Of a stretch of DNA of 64,000 nt, positions 16,695 through 24,531 are shown one piece after another. Position numbers and translations under genes: made by a program. The notes under the pieces were generated by a model. That model did no database searches and was not told the origin of the DNA. It saw nothing but the letters and a program-made list of their open reading frames with translations. The first letter of the stretch is position 1; each line of letters begins with the position of its first letter. Origin of the DNA: CAZVCG01 sp964626265 (GTDB taxonomy: Bacteria; Pseudomonadota; Alphaproteobacteria; UBA9219); NCBI GenBank assembly GCA_964626265.1, contig CAZVCG010000001.1, positions 45,013 to 109,012 of the forward strand, given 5' to 3'.

Positions 16695-17360
16695 ATGAGG
16701 ATCGAATTATCAGCAGCACAGGTTCGTGCAGCCCGCGCGCTTCTCGACTGGTCGCTAGACGATCTAGCAGCGGCAACAAACGTTGCTCGCAACACGATTG
16801 CACGAATTGAGTCAGGCGCTGTTAAAGCCCGTGACGAGACATTGATCCAAATTCGTGATGCTTTTGAGAGTCGCGACATTAAATTTTTGCCAAATGATGG
16901 GGTTGCGCGGTACCGAGAGATAATAGAAAAATTTGCTGGACCAGATGCCCTCAATAGACTGCTCGATGATGTTTATGAGACGGTAAAAAATGGCGGCTCT
17001 GTTTGCGTATCAGGAGCAAATGAACGGCTGTTTGCTAAGTACCATCATGAAAAAATTGAAAAGCAGCACGTAACCCGAATGGCCGCTATCAAGGATTTGA
17101 TTGATTTCCGCGTAATTATAAAAGAGGGAGACTATAATTTTTCCTACGATTCATACGTAACTTATCGATGGATGGTGCACGAAAAATTTAAAGAGAATCC
17201 CTTCTACGTTTACAATAACAAGCTTGCATTCATCAAATTTGATCCAGATGGGCCAGAAGTTTGGCTTGTTGACATGCCTTCCATGGCCGCGAGTTTCCGC
17301 GATCTATTCGACATCGTGTGGGAGCAGTGCAAAGTGCCTCCGCCCAGAGAGGATGATTGA
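16695..17360 (+). CDS. XRE-family regulator with C-terminal effector-like domain
   Basis: 221 aa. The N-terminal helix-turn-helix (QVRAARALLDWSLDDLA, then VARNTIARIESG) is of the Cro/C1 type. The remaining ~150 residues start with DALNRLLDDVYETVKNGG and include CVSGANERLFAKYH; they are not recognised and may sense a ligand. The DNA-binding part resembles that of the small regulator at 20739 (shared QVRAARALL and a following W), so the two may have common origin or overlapping sites. It ends two bases before the methyltransferase ATG, suggesting one transcript. Confidence 0.82.
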   Translation: MRIELSAAQVRAARALLDWSLDDLAAATNVARNTIARIESGAVKARDETLIQIRDAFESRDIKFLPNDGVARYREIIEKFAGPDALNRLLDDVYETVKNGGSVCVSGANERLFAKYHHEKIEKQHVTRMAAIKDLIDFRVIIKEGDYNFSYDSYVTYRWMVHEKFKENPFYVYNNKLAFIKFDPDGPEVWLVDMPSMAASFRDLFDIVWEQCKVPPPREDD

Positions 17361-17362
17361 CC

Positions 17363-18388
17363 ATGTTTTTGCAAACGGTTCAATCTTCCTCAACCCAGAT
17401 CGAGTGGCCACCATTTTTTGAGTCTGCGTTGTTTGATGATGCCGTGGATCTTTTTACTGGCATGCGCCGTGGACATGTGGGTCGTTATAGTTATTCTGAA
17501 CCGTTATTCAGTGGCGATCCTGTTCGGGGAAATGAACTTTGGGCCAGCTTTGTACGGCAACATCGCGCTTATTATCCGTATTACGATGAGGTCAAACTCA
17601 TAAAACGCTGTCTACCGGAACTTGTGAATCTGTGTGATGACACTCGTCATTTTGTCGAGCTGGGGGCAGGCTCAATTGAGGCTTTCAATAATAAAACTTT
17701 ACCTTTAATAAAAGCACTAGGACCGGAAAGTTACACGGTTGCCGATATCTGCGAGCATTCCGCTGAAGAAGCTACAGAGCGCCTAAACAAAATACTTCCT
17801 CGAATTTCTGTCCAACAGAGTATAGGCGATTTTTTCCAATCACTGCCATATGTCCGGCCTCATAGTTTAATGTTTTTGGTTGGATGCACTATTGGCAATA
17901 ATGTGGTGGATTGGCGCTATGAAAACGGGTTCGTTGGACTTGTCCGAGCCTTGCGTCACTTCGCTGCGGCTCTTCGTTGTGGGGGCCATCTAGTTTTTAC
18001 ATACGATTCAAATCACGATGAGGTTTCGCTTCATCGCGCTTACACCCACCATTATCTGGATGAAATGGAATTGGTTTTTTTGCGGTGTCTGGAACGCGAC
18101 CTGCCCTCTGTAAAGCTAAACATTCAGGATTTTCGCCATCGGGTTGGGTGGTACCCTACAAAACATTTGCTCGCTCAAGAGGTTGAAGTAATCCGCGACA
18201 CCACAATTTTGCTTGGCGGATACACTTTTCACCTTCAAGCCGGACAAAAATTGCATAACGAAAACTGTTTCAAATACACGGATGACATGGTCATGCAGGC
18301 AGCTACTGCTGCCGGTTTTGTCGTAACCAAACTCTTTTCTCAGGCCGAATCCCCAATGCGTCTTGCTGTGCTCAGGAGTGCATGTTAA
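17363..18388 (+). CDS. EgtD-like (histidine-specific family) SAM-dependent methyltransferase
   Basis: In ergothioneine synthesis EgtD trimethylates histidine. This 341-aa protein shows the family layout: an N-terminal substrate-recognition part containing AYYPYYDEVKLI, the SAM-binding loop VELGAGSIEAF, an acidic VADICEHS strand end, FLVGCTIGNNV, and a C-terminal lid. Chosen start is the ATG at 17363 with GAGAGGA upstream (a TTG at 17357 is also possible). It overlaps the downstream GCS2-like gene. No EgtB sulfoxide synthase is in the window, so the product may not be ergothioneine; histidine as substrate is inference. Confidence 0.75.
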   Translation: MFLQTVQSSSTQIEWPPFFESALFDDAVDLFTGMRRGHVGRYSYSEPLFSGDPVRGNELWASFVRQHRAYYPYYDEVKLIKRCLPELVNLCDDTRHFVELGAGSIEAFNNKTLPLIKALGPESYTVADICEHSAEEATERLNKILPRISVQQSIGDFFQSLPYVRPHSLMFLVGCTIGNNVVDWRYENGFVGLVRALRHFAAALRCGGHLVFTYDSNHDEVSLHRAYTHHYLDEMELVFLRCLERDLPSVKLNIQDFRHRVGWYPTKHLLAQEVEVIRDTTILLGGYTFHLQAGQKLHNENCFKYTDDMVMQAATAAGFVVTKLFSQAESPMRLAVLRSAC

Positions 18389-19974
18389 TGCGAGCGGAAT
18401 TGAACATGCTTTATCGAGAGACCCAAGGGCGGCTCTTGGAAAAATCATCCTTCTATTCACGCGGGGTTGACGATCTATCCCAAAAATTCAGATCCCCACA
18501 ACAAATAATGGATTTCTTGCAAAAAGAAATCACCGCCAAAGGAACAGCGGGACTAGCGGGGCTTGAAGAAGAAATCATAGTTTTAACGAAAGAGGGCATC
18601 CCGCTTTCTCATGCAGAACTGCAGGCATTCCTTTCTGAAATTGTGGAGAACTTACCTCAAGGCAAAATACATCCCGGCAAATCTGTTTTTGGCGATATTC
18701 TGCCTTTTAATAAAGGCAGCTTTGAATTCGGCTCCGTCAATCAGGAAACCAACACAGCGCTTATCGAATACGCCCATAAGCCATGCAGCAGTGTGTGGGT
18801 CACATTTTGTCAATCAAACCTGTTTTTAAACGTTCTTGAAAAAGTGGCAGATGATCATGCCTTGATACTGTTGGGTGCTGGAGCAATCCCAAACATCCCT
18901 TGGGAGGCTTTCAAAAAATATGCCATACCCAATTCAGACTATGTGTATTCATGGAAACACATACAAGAAGGCACGCGGCCTGAATATTGTCGCGCCGTTT
19001 TTGGAACAATGGGATTGCATCACAACATGGGATTTGCCGATCCCGAGTTGTTGGCCCGATATACTTCGACTGTGCTTCGTTTGCTGCCGACAATGATCGC
19101 ATTGGTTGGCAATTCGCCCATATGGAACAACCAACTGCAACATGATCGTTCAGGTGAAAAGCTGCTGTCATATCGCAGCTGCATTCAGCTTGATTACGGT
19201 TCAATTTATGGGATGCCCGGAGCTGCATACCTTTACCCCGATTTCCTTATCGATCCAGACATTACATTCGAAAGTTTGGTAAATGGTTTTCTTTCTTTGC
19301 CCCTTGATCACACATCTGTCGATGGAGATATAAGGCAATGCGGTATGCTAACGATGGCACAATATATAAAGGAGGGCATAAATTATAAGGGAAAACGAAG
19401 CTTCCCAGATCCTGCGGCACTTAATGTGATGTTTAGGTGGCCTACCACAGACATTCGTCTTTCGTTGGTCGGCAACGGCCCGCGCGTTGAAGCCCGCGCA
19501 CATGATGGTGTATCGCAACCCGTTTCCATTGCCCTAGATGCTTTCTATAGAGGCATTCTTGCCAATCTTGACGAAGCGCAAAAAATCATGCGCGGACTTG
19601 ATAAAAACGAAATTCGCAACCAGCGGGTACAAGTGTGCCGTAAAGGGCTTGCCTCATCCATTGAGCACACGGATAAAGCGATTAAAACCCAAAGAGATTT
19701 AGCACTGCGTTTACTTGGCTGCGCTGAAGACGGGTTGATTGAGCGTGGACAAAATGAAGAGGTTTTTTTGAACCCTCTATTTGCGTTGGCAGAAACAGGC
19801 GTTAATCCTGCGCAAAGAATGCTCACGGTTTGGCGTGGTGGTGATCGCAAGGCTTTTTTCGATGCAATAGGCTATAACAAAAAGACGTTCGCGGATGGTT
19901 TGGCATTCCAGTGGCCAAGGCATGACCATTTTGCTGGCCGGGTAGCCCAGCTGCATAACGCAAGGTTTGGTTAA
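18382..19974 (+). CDS. Glutamate-cysteine-ligase-like (GCS2 family) carboxylate-amine ligase
   Basis: A 530-aa protein with features of the GCS2/EgtA superfamily: an early acidic metal/ATP motif (GLEEEIIVLTKEG, about residues 62-74), NQETNTALIEY, GTMGLHHNMGF (the conserved strand with His) followed by LLPTMIALVGNSPIWN. Members join an amino acid carboxyl group to an amine using ATP, as in gamma-glutamylcysteine formation. Start ATG 18382 or 18388 overlaps the methyltransferase stop, with CAGGAG before it. Pairing with an EgtD-like enzyme recalls egtA-egtD, but the substrate cannot be told. Confidence 0.65.
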   Translation: MLMRAELNMLYRETQGRLLEKSSFYSRGVDDLSQKFRSPQQIMDFLQKEITAKGTAGLAGLEEEIIVLTKEGIPLSHAELQAFLSEIVENLPQGKIHPGKSVFGDILPFNKGSFEFGSVNQETNTALIEYAHKPCSSVWVTFCQSNLFLNVLEKVADDHALILLGAGAIPNIPWEAFKKYAIPNSDYVYSWKHIQEGTRPEYCRAVFGTMGLHHNMGFADPELLARYTSTVLRLLPTMIALVGNSPIWNNQLQHDRSGEKLLSYRSCIQLDYGSIYGMPGAAYLYPDFLIDPDITFESLVNGFLSLPLDHTSVDGDIRQCGMLTMAQYIKEGINYKGKRSFPDPAALNVMFRWPTTDIRLSLVGNGPRVEARAHDGVSQPVSIALDAFYRGILANLDEAQKIMRGLDKNEIRNQRVQVCRKGLASSIEHTDKAIKTQRDLALRLLGCAEDGLIERGQNEEVFLNPLFALAETGVNPAQRMLTVWRGGDRKAFFDAIGYNKKTFADGLAFQWPRHDHFAGRVAQLHNARFG

Positions 19975-20007
19975 TACAAAATAACTGCACGTCATGCACT
20001 TTTCTCA

Positions 20008-20036
20008 TTGACATTAGTTTAATGTAGTGCAATACT
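20008..20036 (+). promoter_or_regulatory. Sigma70-type promoter of the 20145-22141 operon
   Basis: TTGACA (20008-20013), 17-base spacer, AATACT (20031-20036). A short inverted repeat CCATAT/ATATGG (20041-20059) lies at the expected transcription start. Confidence 0.55.
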
Positions 20037-20099
20037 ACGCCCATATTAAGGAGATATGGGGCAGAAAATGCATTCCAAATTGATTTTCATACAACTAGA

Positions 20100-20139
20100 G
20101 GCGCTCTATAGGAGTGCGCCCTCCCTCAATCTTGGGAGG
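20100..20139 (+). promoter_or_regulatory. Leader with hairpin sequestering the ribosome binding site
   Basis: Two adjacent stems: GGCGC/GCGCC (20100-20120) and CCTCCC (20120-20125) pairing with GGGAGG (20134-20139). The second 3' arm is the Shine-Dalgarno sequence five bases before the ATG at 20145, so translation could be gated by opening this hairpin. Confidence 0.5.
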
Positions 20140-20144
20140 CTCAT

Positions 20145-20480
20145 ATGACTCCCAAAATTTTACGCACGCTGTGCGCAGCGCTTGACGCCGCCAAGCAAAG
20201 CGTTGGTGAACCGCTTTTCGCGCCGCGAGCCCGAAAATCAGATGGCAGCCTCAGTAAGGATGAACTGATATCCGTCAACGCCCTCATTGCATACGCAGCC
20301 TATCTGCAAAACGTCAGCGAAGAAGAAATTCGCGATGTGGTCAAATGCGCTTTTGGCAAAAGCGACGTCTCTCAAATTGAGGACGACAACTACAAGGCCG
20401 TGGTTCACTACCTCGTCGATTTGAGCACGAACAAAGAATTCTTCAAAGACGATTTTAACGAAGGGGCGATTTATGGCTAG
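20145..20480 (+). CDS. Hypothetical protein, paralog A of a tandem pair
   Basis: 111 aa, no recognised domain. Its core (LSKDELISVNALIAYAAYL, VSEEEIRDVVKCAFG, YKAVVHYLVDL) aligns by eye with the next protein (DIELTAITGIIAYVAHTY, ASEDTVTAILTTAF, YDEALRYMADL), so the two are tandem duplicates of a small all-helical protein. First gene of a tightly overlapping six-gene operon that ends in a NUDIX protein. Overlaps paralog B by eight bases. Confidence 0.7.
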   Translation: MTPKILRTLCAALDAAKQSVGEPLFAPRARKSDGSLSKDELISVNALIAYAAYLQNVSEEEIRDVVKCAFGKSDVSQIEDDNYKAVVHYLVDLSTNKEFFKDDFNEGAIYG

Positions 20481-20739
20481 CGCGTATTCCCAAGGTCCAA
20501 TCATGATTAAAACCGCGCATCGCTTTAACAGCAGCGATACTCTTACGGACATCGAACTCACCGCCATTACCGGCATCATCGCTTACGTTGCCCATACATA
20601 CAATGCCAGTGAAGACACTGTGACCGCTATTTTGACGACCGCTTTCAACGTCAACAGCGTTCACGACATCCCACGCAAGTCTTACGACGAAGCCCTTCGC
20701 TATATGGCCGATCTGAATTTTGGGGAGGTTATCAACTAA
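20473..20739 (+). CDS. Hypothetical protein, paralog B of a tandem pair
   Basis: 88 aa, homologous in its last 60 residues to the gene before it (shared IAYxA, SE, AF, Y-x2-A/V-x2-Y-x2-DL pattern). No function recognised. Translationally coupled on both sides: it starts inside the upstream gene and its TAA shares a base with the ATG of the helix-turn-helix gene. Confidence 0.7.
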   Translation: MASAYSQGPIMIKTAHRFNSSDTLTDIELTAITGIIAYVAHTYNASEDTVTAILTTAFNVNSVHDIPRKSYDEALRYMADLNFGEVIN

Positions 20740-21062
20740 TGACGAACAAGACACCACATATTGAACCCGAACAGGTACGCGCAGCGCGAGCTTTGCTGGG
20801 TTGGGGCCGGATGCAATGCCGCAAGATTGCAGGGATTTCTGCGGAAACAATCAAGAATATTGAAAAGGGTCTTTATGTCCCGAACACATCAACGATTGAG
20901 AAGCTCGTGACAGCATTTGAAGGTCATGGAGTTTCTTTCATCACTTTCAAAACTTACCACGGCGTGATGCTCAATAAGGAATTGCTAAAAGCAGCCATTT
21001 CGAAAGAACCAGATACCAAGGACTTATCACAACAAGAAAGCGCTACCCATGTTTACAAATAA
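20739..21062 (+). CDS. Small XRE-type helix-turn-helix protein
   Basis: 107 aa with a Cro/C1 fold at residues about 10-60 (QVRAARALLGWGRMQCRK, then SAETIKNIEKG). This region resembles the N terminus of the regulator at 16695. Short C-terminal tail of unknown role. Member of the overlapping operon; likely local regulator. Confidence 0.82.
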   Translation: MTNKTPHIEPEQVRAARALLGWGRMQCRKIAGISAETIKNIEKGLYVPNTSTIEKLVTAFEGHGVSFITFKTYHGVMLNKELLKAAISKEPDTKDLSQQESATHVYK

Positions 21063-21474
21063 TCTCCGCCTTTTATGCACCGCGCTCGGTTTTTTAGCAG
21101 TTGTTATGAAAGACGGGAACGGCACATGTGATGGGGCCGACAAAGCAAAAAAACTGGCTGGTTTTATCGAAGCTTTTTGTCATGAAGCGCTGCCGGAAGA
21201 ATTTGGCGAGGAGGCACAATTATCGCCATTCTCCGACCGTTATATTGATGAAATGATCGACGAATTCAAACGCCAGCTTGTGGAAAAAGGCGAAGCTCAT
21301 CTTCCCCAACACAGGGGCACCCTCATTCATTTTTACCAACAACTCATGGCCCGCCAGTTGCTCAGGCGTGAAAGCAACTTTTTCAGCCTTGCACCCGACG
21401 ACATAATCGCAAACCGCGTGCTTGCGCTTGTTGACGAAGAAATCAACGCCGATGAAGAGGATGCCAGAACATGA
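21049..21474 (+). CDS. Hypothetical 141-aa protein
   Basis: Begins MFTNNLRLLCTALGFLAVV, then an acidic helical protein with LIHFYQQLMARQLLR in the middle. Not recognised. Overlaps its upstream neighbour by 14 bases and its downstream neighbour by an ATGA junction, strong support that it is translated. Confidence 0.7.
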   Translation: MFTNNLRLLCTALGFLAVVMKDGNGTCDGADKAKKLAGFIEAFCHEALPEEFGEEAQLSPFSDRYIDEMIDEFKRQLVEKGEAHLPQHRGTLIHFYQQLMARQLLRRESNFFSLAPDDIIANRVLALVDEEINADEEDART

Positions 21475-21644
21475 AAGTGATCGGCATTCAATGCGAGGAA
21501 GGATTTTTCGCAGACTGTGATCGCATGGCGACCGCGATTGTCGAACTCCTGAAAAACAACGGCAGGTGCCAACCCGATGATTTAGCCGCTGAAGGTTTTT
21601 CGCAAAGTGAAGTCGAACTGAATTGGCTGGAGGTTTGGGCATGA
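21471..21644 (+). CDS. Hypothetical 57-aa protein
   Basis: Reads MKVIGIQCEEGFFADCDRMA, then a helix (TAIVELLKNNG), then QPDDLAAEGFSQSEVELN, ending LEVWA. Joined by ATGA overlaps to both neighbours (start at 21471, stop 21642-21644 shared with the NUDIX ATG). The C-terminal part resembles a small winged-helix-like or helical segment, but I assign no function. Confidence 0.65.
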   Translation: MKVIGIQCEEGFFADCDRMATAIVELLKNNGRCQPDDLAAEGFSQSEVELNWLEVWA

Positions 21645-22141
21645 AGATTCACGAACCCCTCTATCCATTCGACCACGAGCGCGTCTTTGGCATCAAGGTC
21701 ATCGCTTTCGATGAGTTTGATCGACTTCTAGCCGTGAAGAAAGGTCGCTCATTTGACATCATCAATGGCTGCCAGGAATGGGACGATGACTCGTTCGAAG
21801 ATGCCGCGCGCCGTGAAGCTTATGAGCAAGCTGGTGCAACGTTGGAACATCTCACGGTTTCCGCCGTCATCGAACATGAATCCGACGAAAACCAAGAAGT
21901 CGAAGACAGCGGCCCGTTCTACACGCTCGTCATTACCGGATACGTCGAAGGCTTGGAAGAATGGCCTCCGGAGCAAGCAGTTAAACGCGGCTTTTTCAAA
22001 AAAGAGGTTTTTCTGAAGCGTTACCGCTTCGGCAACGCCGCCGATATCAAAACGCTCGTTGAGATGGCCCATTTTGCATCCGTTAACCAAAAGGAGGCGC
22101 AGCCCAAAAAGCATTCATCGATGTTAACCAACACGAGCTGA
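21641..22141 (+). CDS. NUDIX-family hydrolase
   Basis: 166 aa. The Nudix box is recognisable but divergent: NGCQEWDDDSFEDAARREA followed by YEQAG, with the usual EE pair read as EQ. NUDIX enzymes split nucleoside diphosphates linked to another group (NTPs, dinucleotides, NDP-sugars). Upstream TTG (21623) would extend it, but the ATG at 21641 is coupled to the preceding stop. Last gene of the small-protein operon and directly before the radical SAM transcription unit; possible substrate-clearing or pyrophosphate-removing step. Confidence 0.75.
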   Translation: MKIHEPLYPFDHERVFGIKVIAFDEFDRLLAVKKGRSFDIINGCQEWDDDSFEDAARREAYEQAGATLEHLTVSAVIEHESDENQEVEDSGPFYTLVITGYVEGLEEWPPEQAVKRGFFKKEVFLKRYRFGNAADIKTLVEMAHFASVNQKEAQPKKHSSMLTNTS

Positions 22142-22179
22142 ATTTTGCGAGGGGGCATTCCAACCCGAAGCTTTCCCTG

Positions 22180-22185
22180 TATAAT
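22180..22185 (+). promoter_or_regulatory. -10 element before the radical SAM gene
   Basis: TATAAT preceded by TG, about 75 bases before the ATG at 22259; no good -35 at 17 bases. Marks a probable separate transcription start for the 22.3-25.7 kb genes. Confidence 0.4.
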
Positions 22186-22258
22186 GGCACATTATCAAAG
22201 AGATCCACCAAGGGGAAAACAACGTTCTTTTTACGAAGCAATTTTTTTGAGGTATTTT

Positions 22259-23203
22259 ATGATGAGCGTTGGTCAAGAGTTTAGATTTTTGGTGACGCAG
22301 AGCTGCAATTATTCATGCGTCTTTTGCCACGGTGAGGGCTTACAGTCGAAGAAGGAGGCTCTTCTAACCTCTGACGATTATCGCTTCCTGTTTACTGTGG
22401 GGAAAGAGGTTTTTAAGAGAGACACGACAACTCTCACAGGAGGCGAACCACTCTTGAGGCGTGACATATTAAGAGTTGTTCAGACGCTACGTGATCAAGG
22501 CGCGTTGATTACGTTGCTTACAAATGGCTCGTTACTGCACAAAAATCGTGATATTGGAAAATTTATTGAAAGGCTAAACATCTCTGTACATACAACCAAC
22601 AAGGATGTTTATGAGGCCATCGTTAGAAAGAAGAATTCCTTTCATCGAATGGTGAAGGGTTTGTTTGCATTCAGAGACGCAAATCCACAAGTCAAAATAC
22701 GGCTTAACGCGACTGTGGTTAAGGGCACCAACTCACAAGAGCAAGACATATTTTCGCTTTTGACTTTCGCAGAAGGGCTACGAGCAAGTATCAAATTTGT
22801 GGAGTTGTTCCCACCCACTCATAGTGAATTTGTTCCTGTAGCTCAAATCGAAAAGGCGATAGTGGGGGCTGGCTTTTCGAAGGTTCCATCTGAAACGAGA
22901 AAAATGCTTTACACCAATGGGGTGACAGATGCATCGATTACAAAGATTTTTTGCGCGGCAGCGCTGGATTTCGAGGATCCGGCAGGCTTTTGCCTAAAAA
23001 GCAACGATCTTTTTGTTTCACCTGATGGTAAAATCAAACCCTGCCGTTTCGACGAGCGAGAGGTTGATGTGAAAAAAGAAGTGAGGGCTAGAGATATGGA
23101 AGGTGCTGTCCAGAAAGTTTTAACAACAGGCCAAATAATTCAGGATTGTAGCCGTCATTTAAAAACTATAAGGGACAGCAGCATGCCTGCTGGACCTAGA
23201 TAA
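22259..23203 (+). CDS. MoaA-like radical SAM enzyme
   Basis: 315 aa from the ATG at 22259 (GAGG seven bases before). The radical SAM cluster motif is CNYSCVFC (Cys16, Cys20, Cys23), followed by TLTGGEPLLRRD as in MoaA, and IKFVELFPP. In MoaA a second 4Fe-4S cluster uses CxxC-x13-C; here the matching segment is GFCLKSNDLFVSPDGK then IKPC, so the middle Cys is Ser, and another Cys lies nearby in KIFCAAAL. The MoaA Gly-Gly tail is absent. It is therefore a relative of MoaA probably acting on a nucleotide or similar molecule, not a molybdopterin enzyme. Aminotransferase gene follows after 17 bases. Confidence 0.85.
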   Translation: MMSVGQEFRFLVTQSCNYSCVFCHGEGLQSKKEALLTSDDYRFLFTVGKEVFKRDTTTLTGGEPLLRRDILRVVQTLRDQGALITLLTNGSLLHKNRDIGKFIERLNISVHTTNKDVYEAIVRKKNSFHRMVKGLFAFRDANPQVKIRLNATVVKGTNSQEQDIFSLLTFAEGLRASIKFVELFPPTHSEFVPVAQIEKAIVGAGFSKVPSETRKMLYTNGVTDASITKIFCAAALDFEDPAGFCLKSNDLFVSPDGKIKPCRFDEREVDVKKEVRARDMEGAVQKVLTTGQIIQDCSRHLKTIRDSSMPAGPR

Positions 23204-23220
23204 ATCATTAAGTTTATAAC

Positions 23221-24531
23221 ATGAAAGGGAAAGCTATTATGAAAGACCTCCAAAAAACAATGCAACCTCAAGCGGATAAAAACAATGAACCGGATTTCGT
23301 CTGGCCACCGATTGATGCTTCAACGGAAACAGCCGTGATCCAGCAGCTGCATGCAGCGATTTCAATATACAACAAATCTGGAGTCTTTGAGGCATTTGAA
23401 AGTAACTTCGCTCAGTATCATGGAAGGAAGCATGCACTATTGAGTAATTCTGGGACGAACGCCATTTATTCAATGTTTGAGGCGTTAGCATTAGGCCAAG
23501 GAGATGAAATCATCGCACCAGCCTACACGTTTTTTGCGACGATCAGTCCGATCATTCATACAGGAGCGAAGCCAGTATTTATTGATTGCGGCGGAGACGG
23601 AAATATTGATGCGAAAAAAATTGAAGAAAAAATTACCCCTCAAACTCGCGCGATCATTGTAACCCACATGTGGGGCATTCCATGCGAAATGGATGCTATA
23701 CAAGAACTTTCTAAAAGACATGGAATCGCACTTCTTGAAGATTGTTCTCACGCGCACGGCGCAAAATTCAAAGGAAAAAAGTGCGGGGAATTTGGCGATA
23801 TGGCTGCGTGGAGTTTGCAGGGACAAAAAATCGTGACAGGTGGCGAAGGTGGCGTTTTACTAACCGATAATGAGGAATACTATTACCGCGCCATACTGCA
23901 GGGCCATTACAATAAACGGTGTAAGCAAGAAATTCCGGAAGATCACCCGCTCCGGAAGTTTGCTCTTACGGGAATGGGGCTTAAATTTCGCGCTCACCCG
24001 TTGGCTATTGCAATGGCTAACCAACAATTTGCAAATCTTGATGCGTGGCTCAATCAAAAAAGTATATATGCAAACGAGCTAACTGACGTAATTTCGAATT
24101 TCGGTTGTCTTACTCCTCCAAATACCAAGGATCGTCAACCCAGTTGGTACGCTTATGTATTTCAGGTCGAAGGGGATAATCCGCACGGCGTATCAGCAAA
24201 ATCCCTGCATGCTGAACTACAGGCAGCGGGGTTGTCTGAAGCGGATTTACCGACTTCAACCAGTCCAGTTTATAATCTCCCAATCTTTACTGAAACGCAG
24301 GTTATAATGCCTCGCCTGTATAAAGAGCCTTGTGTGGCGGGGAAACAAGAGTTTCCTGAGGCTGATAAATTCTATAACCAAGCCGTTAAATTGCCTGTCT
24401 GGGCATTCGAAACTGATCGATCAATCTTTAATCGTTATAAAGATACTCTTTATAAGGTACTAAAACAACTGATCGGAGTTCGAAATATGCCTCAGAAGCG
24501 GTTGGCGCTAGGAGCAAATAACAATGATTAA
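23221..24531 (+). CDS. DegT/DnrJ/EryC1/StrS-family PLP aminotransferase
   Basis: 436 aa. These enzymes transfer amino groups to keto sugars or similar ketones, often attached to nucleotides. Seen: ALLSNSGTNAIYSMFEAL (phosphate-binding region), DEIIAPAYTFFAT, LLEDCSHAHGA with the conserved Asp, and the PLP lysine at about 203 (SLQGQKIVTGGEGG). The family usually acts late on modified sugars, which fits a pathway with a radical SAM enzyme making the keto intermediate. Overlaps the NUDIX-kinase gene by eight bases. A long C-terminal tail beyond the typical ~380 aa is present. Confidence 0.9.
   Translation: MKGKAIMKDLQKTMQPQADKNNEPDFVWPPIDASTETAVIQQLHAAISIYNKSGVFEAFESNFAQYHGRKHALLSNSGTNAIYSMFEALALGQGDEIIAPAYTFFATISPIIHTGAKPVFIDCGGDGNIDAKKIEEKITPQTRAIIVTHMWGIPCEMDAIQELSKRHGIALLEDCSHAHGAKFKGKKCGEFGDMAAWSLQGQKIVTGGEGGVLLTDNEEYYYRAILQGHYNKRCKQEIPEDHPLRKFALTGMGLKFRAHPLAIAMANQQFANLDAWLNQKSIYANELTDVISNFGCLTPPNTKDRQPSWYAYVFQVEGDNPHGVSAKSLHAELQAAGLSEADLPTSTSPVYNLPIFTETQVIMPRLYKEPCVAGKQEFPEADKFYNQAVKLPVWAFETDRSIFNRYKDTLYKVLKQLIGVRNMPQKRLALGANNND

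Noticed and set aside
22259..23203. Prokaryotic viperin
   Set aside because: The TLTGGEPLLR motif and C-terminal half align with MoaA rather than viperin; only the association with nucleotide kinases is similar.
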